Source: Bauldia sp. (GTDB lineage Bacteria > Pseudomonadota > Alphaproteobacteria > Rhizobiales > Kaistiaceae). From it: 64,000 nucleotides of DNA. The first letter of the stretch is position 1. The number at the start of each line of letters is the position of its first letter. Below the pieces are notes generated by a model. It ran no database searches. It was not told where the DNA came from and saw nothing but the letters and a program-made list of their open reading frames with translations. Below are positions 62,102 to 64,000 of the stretch, one piece after another. The position numbers and the translations under genes were made by a program. The stretch lies in assembly GCA_026126025.1 (NCBI GenBank), contig JAHCJZ010000001.1, positions 1-64,000 on the forward strand, in the 5' to 3' direction.

Positions 62102-62224
62102 CTAGTCGAGAACCTGCCGATCGCGTCTGGCCTTGGCCGCTGACCTCTTGGCGATGACGGGTTCACCACCCGCCTTCCGGGAATCGCGCGTCGCGGTTCC
62201 GGATACCCTCTTGCGTCCGACCAT
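62102..62224 (-). CDS. Possible small basic protein downstream of brnA
   Basis: A 40-codon frame starting MVGRKRVSGTATRDSRKAGG and ending in a Lys/Arg-rich tail. The same frame is open upstream, without a stop, right up to the brnA TAG at 62276-62278 (reading IDWTVLNITVHPDGAV), so a longer product with a non-ATG start or by readthrough is possible. No family was recognised and no ribosome-binding site is obvious. Confidence 0.3.
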   Translation of the reverse strand: MVGRKRVSGTATRDSRKAGGEPVIAKRSAAKARRDRQVLD

Positions 62225-62275
62225 CACCGCACCGTCCGGATGGACCGTGATGTTGAGAACCGTCCAGTCGATGGG

Positions 62276-62608
62276 CTAGCGCGCCGTCTCTTTCGGAACG
62301 CGCGATTTGCGTGTGCTACTGGTCGCCGTGTTGGAGAGTTTATCGGCAACGAAGGAGTCGAGAACCTCGCTGACGCGGGTCTGCCAGCCCGGTCCCCCGT
62401 TCCGGAAGAACTCGAGCACATCAGCGGAGAGGCGGATGTTGACGGCCTCCTTCGCGCGCCCTCCAGCGGGCGGCCGGCCGCGACCGCGGCGAATGAAGCG
62501 GTTGCCCTCGTAGACCTCGCCCTTGGCGAAGAAGTCGTCGGTCAGCTCCGGGGCTTCGTCCGGATCAGACGGTGAGGTCGGGGCCGTACTCTTCTTGCTC
62601 GCGCTCAT
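62276..62608 (-). CDS. brnA: BrnA family antitoxin
   Basis: A 110-residue antitoxin. ELTDDFFAKGEVYEGN near residue 21 is followed by RGRPPAGGRAKEAVNIRLSADVLEFFRNGGPGWQTRVSEVLDSFV, the ribbon-helix-helix DNA-binding pattern of BrnA. The ribbon strand (KEAVNIRLS) is preceded by an Arg/Gly-rich linker. It neutralises BrnT and represses the operon. Its start lies inside the toxin gene (44-base overlap), the usual brnTA order. Confidence 0.9.
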   Translation of the reverse strand: MSASKKSTAPTSPSDPDEAPELTDDFFAKGEVYEGNRFIRRGRGRPPAGGRAKEAVNIRLSADVLEFFRNGGPGWQTRVSEVLDSFVADKLSNTATSSTRKSRVPKETAR

Positions 62609-62873
62609 TGGCTTTCCTCATCGAAATGATACGGCGGGTGTCGGGGCCGTCGCCGTCTGGGCGGGGCGTCCAGACCACGACAACCATGCGACCCTTGAGA
62701 AGGCCGACCGCGATGTAGCGGTCCTCACCGTAGTCTGCGCGGACGTCGAGGTTCTGTACGACCACCCCGGCGAACACAGTCGGCGCGTCGTCGAAATCCA
62801 GCCCTCTATGTCTGAGAGTCCACGCGCGCTTCGCCGGGTCGTAGGTAACCTTCACGGCGAATAATGTATCCAC
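62565..62873 (-). CDS. brnT: BrnT family toxin (ribonuclease)
   Basis: A 102-residue toxin: VTYDPAKRAWTLRHRGLDFDDAPTVFAG at the start, YGEDRYIAVGLLKGRMVVVVWTPR in the middle, and DTRRIISMRKANEREQEEYG at the end, which is the conserved BrnT catalytic core of the RelE-like fold. It cleaves RNA. Start is a GTG at 62871-62873; no ATG is near. The start codon lies within an inverted repeat (62866-62906). Confidence 0.9.
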   Translation of the reverse strand: MDTLFAVKVTYDPAKRAWTLRHRGLDFDDAPTVFAGVVVQNLDVRADYGEDRYIAVGLLKGRMVVVVWTPRPDGDGPDTRRIISMRKANEREQEEYGPDLTV

Positions 62874-62906
62874 AACCGTGTTGAGGTCAACCGATTATGT
62901 GGATAC
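62866..62906. promoter_or_regulatory. Nested inverted repeat at the brnT start, putative operator
   Basis: GTATCCACA at 62866-62874 and TGTGGATAC at 62898-62906 are perfect inverted copies, 23 bases apart. Centred almost at the same point is GTTGA-GG-TCAAC (62880-62891). The outer left arm covers the brnT GTG start codon. An autorepression site for the BrnT-BrnA complex is the likely role. Confidence 0.5.
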
Positions 62907-62961
62907 GAAACCGTGCGCCGACAATAGCGCGGGTCTGGCCGCCGCGAACGGACCGGAGCCG

Positions 62962-64000
62962 CTACTCCCCCATCTTCAGCGCGGCGATGAAGGCTTCCTG
63001 CGGGATGTCGACCTTGCCGAACTGCCGCATCTTCTTCTTGCCTTCCTTCTGCTTCTCCAGGAGCTTGCGCTTGCGGGTGATGTCGCCGCCATAGCATTTG
63101 GCGGTGACGTCCTTGCGCAGCGCCCGGATCGTCTCGCGGGCGATGATGCGGCCGCCGATCGCCGCCTGGATCGGGATCTGGAACATGTGCTGCGGGATCA
63201 GGTCCTTCAGTTTCTCGACCATCACCCGGCCGCGCTTTTCGGCCTGGCTGCGGTGGACCAGCATCGACAGGGCGTCGACCGGCTCGGAGTTGACCAGGAT
63301 CTGCATCTTCACCAGGTCGCCGACCTTGTACTCGGTGAGATGATAGTCGAACGAGGCGTAGCCCTTCGAGATCGATTTCAGCCGGTCGTAGAAGTCGAAC
63401 ACCACCTCGTTGAGCGGGAGGTCATAGTCGACCATCGCCCGGTTGCCGACATAGGAGAGGTTGACCTGGACGCCGCGCCGCTCCTGGCAGAGCTTCAGGA
63501 TCGCGCCGAGATAGTCGTCGGGCGTCAGGATGGTGGCGCGCAGCCACGGCTCGGCGATGTCGATGATCTTCACCGGGTCCGGCATGTCGGCCGGGTTGTG
63601 CAGCTCGATCTCGCGCCCGTCGGTCAGCTTCAGCCGGTAGACCACCGACGGCGCGGTCGCGATCAGCTCGAGGTCGAACTCGCGGGTCAGCCGCTCCTGC
63701 ACGATCTCCAGATGCAGGAGCCCGAGGAAGCCGCAGCGAAAGCCGAAGCCGAGCGCTGCCGAGGTCTCCATCTCATAGGTGAAGGCGGCGTCGTTGAGCC
63801 GGAGCTTGCCGATTGCGGCGCGGAGATCATCGAAGTCGCCGGCATCGACCGGGAAGAGGCCGCAGAACACCACCGGCACCGCGGGTCGGAAGCCGGGGAG
63901 GGGCTCGGCCGTCGGCTGGCGCTCCTCGGTGATGGTGTCGCCGACCGCGGTGTCGGCGACCTCCTTGATCGACCCGGTGATGAAGCCGAGCTCGCCGGGG
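62962..64000 (-). CDS. lepA: Elongation factor 4 (LepA), 5' end outside window
   Basis: The C-terminal 345 or so residues of LepA. They include [20 protein letters not shown] at the edge, [38 protein letters not shown]-type text, [22 protein letters not shown] and the LepA-specific C-terminal domain ending [38 protein letters not shown]. LepA binds stalled ribosomes and promotes back-translocation or assembly. The gene runs leftward and begins beyond base 64000. Confidence 0.97.
   Translation of the reverse strand, partial: PGELGFITGSIKEVADTAVGDTITEERQPTAEPLPGFRPAVPVVFCGLFPVDAGDFDDLRAAIGKLRLNDAAFTYEMETSAALGFGFRCGFLGLLHLEIVQERLTREFDLELIATAPSVVYRLKLTDGREIELHNPADMPDPVKIIDIAEPWLRATILTPDDYLGAILKLCQERRGVQVNLSYVGNRAMVDYDLPLNEVVFDFYDRLKSISKGYASFDYHLTEYKVGDLVKMQILVNSEPVDALSMLVHRSQAEKRGRVMVEKLKDLIPQHMFQIPIQAAIGGRIIARETIRALRKDVTAKCYGGDITRKRKLLEKQKEGKKKMRQFGKVDIPQEAFIAALKMGE

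Overview
The window is high-GC bacterial DNA with the gene style of an alphaproteobacterium. Signs are an FNR/NnrR-type regulator, an Rrf2 (NsrR-like) nitric-oxide regulator, UbiTUV, a divided alphaproteobacterial-style intergenic inverted repeat and LepA at the right edge. Hyphomicrobiales is my best guess. It is an inference from gene content, not from a phylogenetic marker. No rRNA, CRISPR array or transposase was seen; there is one tRNA gene (Ser, anticodon GGA).

Region 1 (1-19.3 kb) is an accessory uptake and catabolism island. Two divergent pairs of operons face each other. They carry a complete Dpp/Opp-type ABC importer (two permeases, two ATPases) and two paralogous Tat-exported solute-binding proteins. 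With these come a DszC-like FMNH2 monooxygenase, a cytosolic DszB-like protein that keeps the Cys/His/Arg active-site set of sulfinate desulfinases, three flavin reductases (one MsuE-like), an FAD hydroxylase, an aldo/keto reductase, an opine-dehydrogenase-like enzyme, two NAD(P)H-binding proteins, an Rrf2 regulator and a COG4529-type flavoprotein. Both divergent intergenic regions contain the same 26-bp element. The simplest reading is a co-regulated system that imports an organosulfur compound and cleaves its C-S bond. The substrate is unknown.

Region 2 (19.3-23 kb) holds a PQQ alcohol dehydrogenase with the Asp-x-Asp signature of lanthanide-dependent enzymes, followed by an exported pentapeptide-repeat protein.

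Region 3 (23-47.1 kb) is an anaerobic nitrate-respiration island. It has NnrU, an NsrR-like regulator, the RIC/YtfE iron-sulfur repair protein, HemN, and a PAS-plus-SARP-type regulator. Next are two accessory genes and narGHJI, with NarI fused to a di-heme cytochrome c. Then come two NarK transporters, molybdenum-cofactor genes (mobB, mobA, moaA, moaD), the oxygen-independent ubiquinone genes ubiT-ubiU-ubiV, a fatty-acid-hydroxylase-type membrane protein and an FNR-type regulator. Several FNR/NnrR-like boxes and a SARP-like direct repeat suggest how the island is controlled.

Region 4 (47.1-57.3 kb) is more ordinary chromosome: a VOC remnant, an exported duplicated-domain protein, tRNA-Ser, msrA, a CHAD protein, otsBA, a DUF3592-type membrane protein and a PAS-GGDEF-EAL protein.

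Region 5 (57.4-64 kb) looks acquired. It has an ABC-2 exporter with a DesK/DesR-like two-component system, an AT-rich TIR-domain gene broken by a frameshift, and a BrnT/BrnA toxin-antitoxin pair. The 3' part of lepA ends the window.
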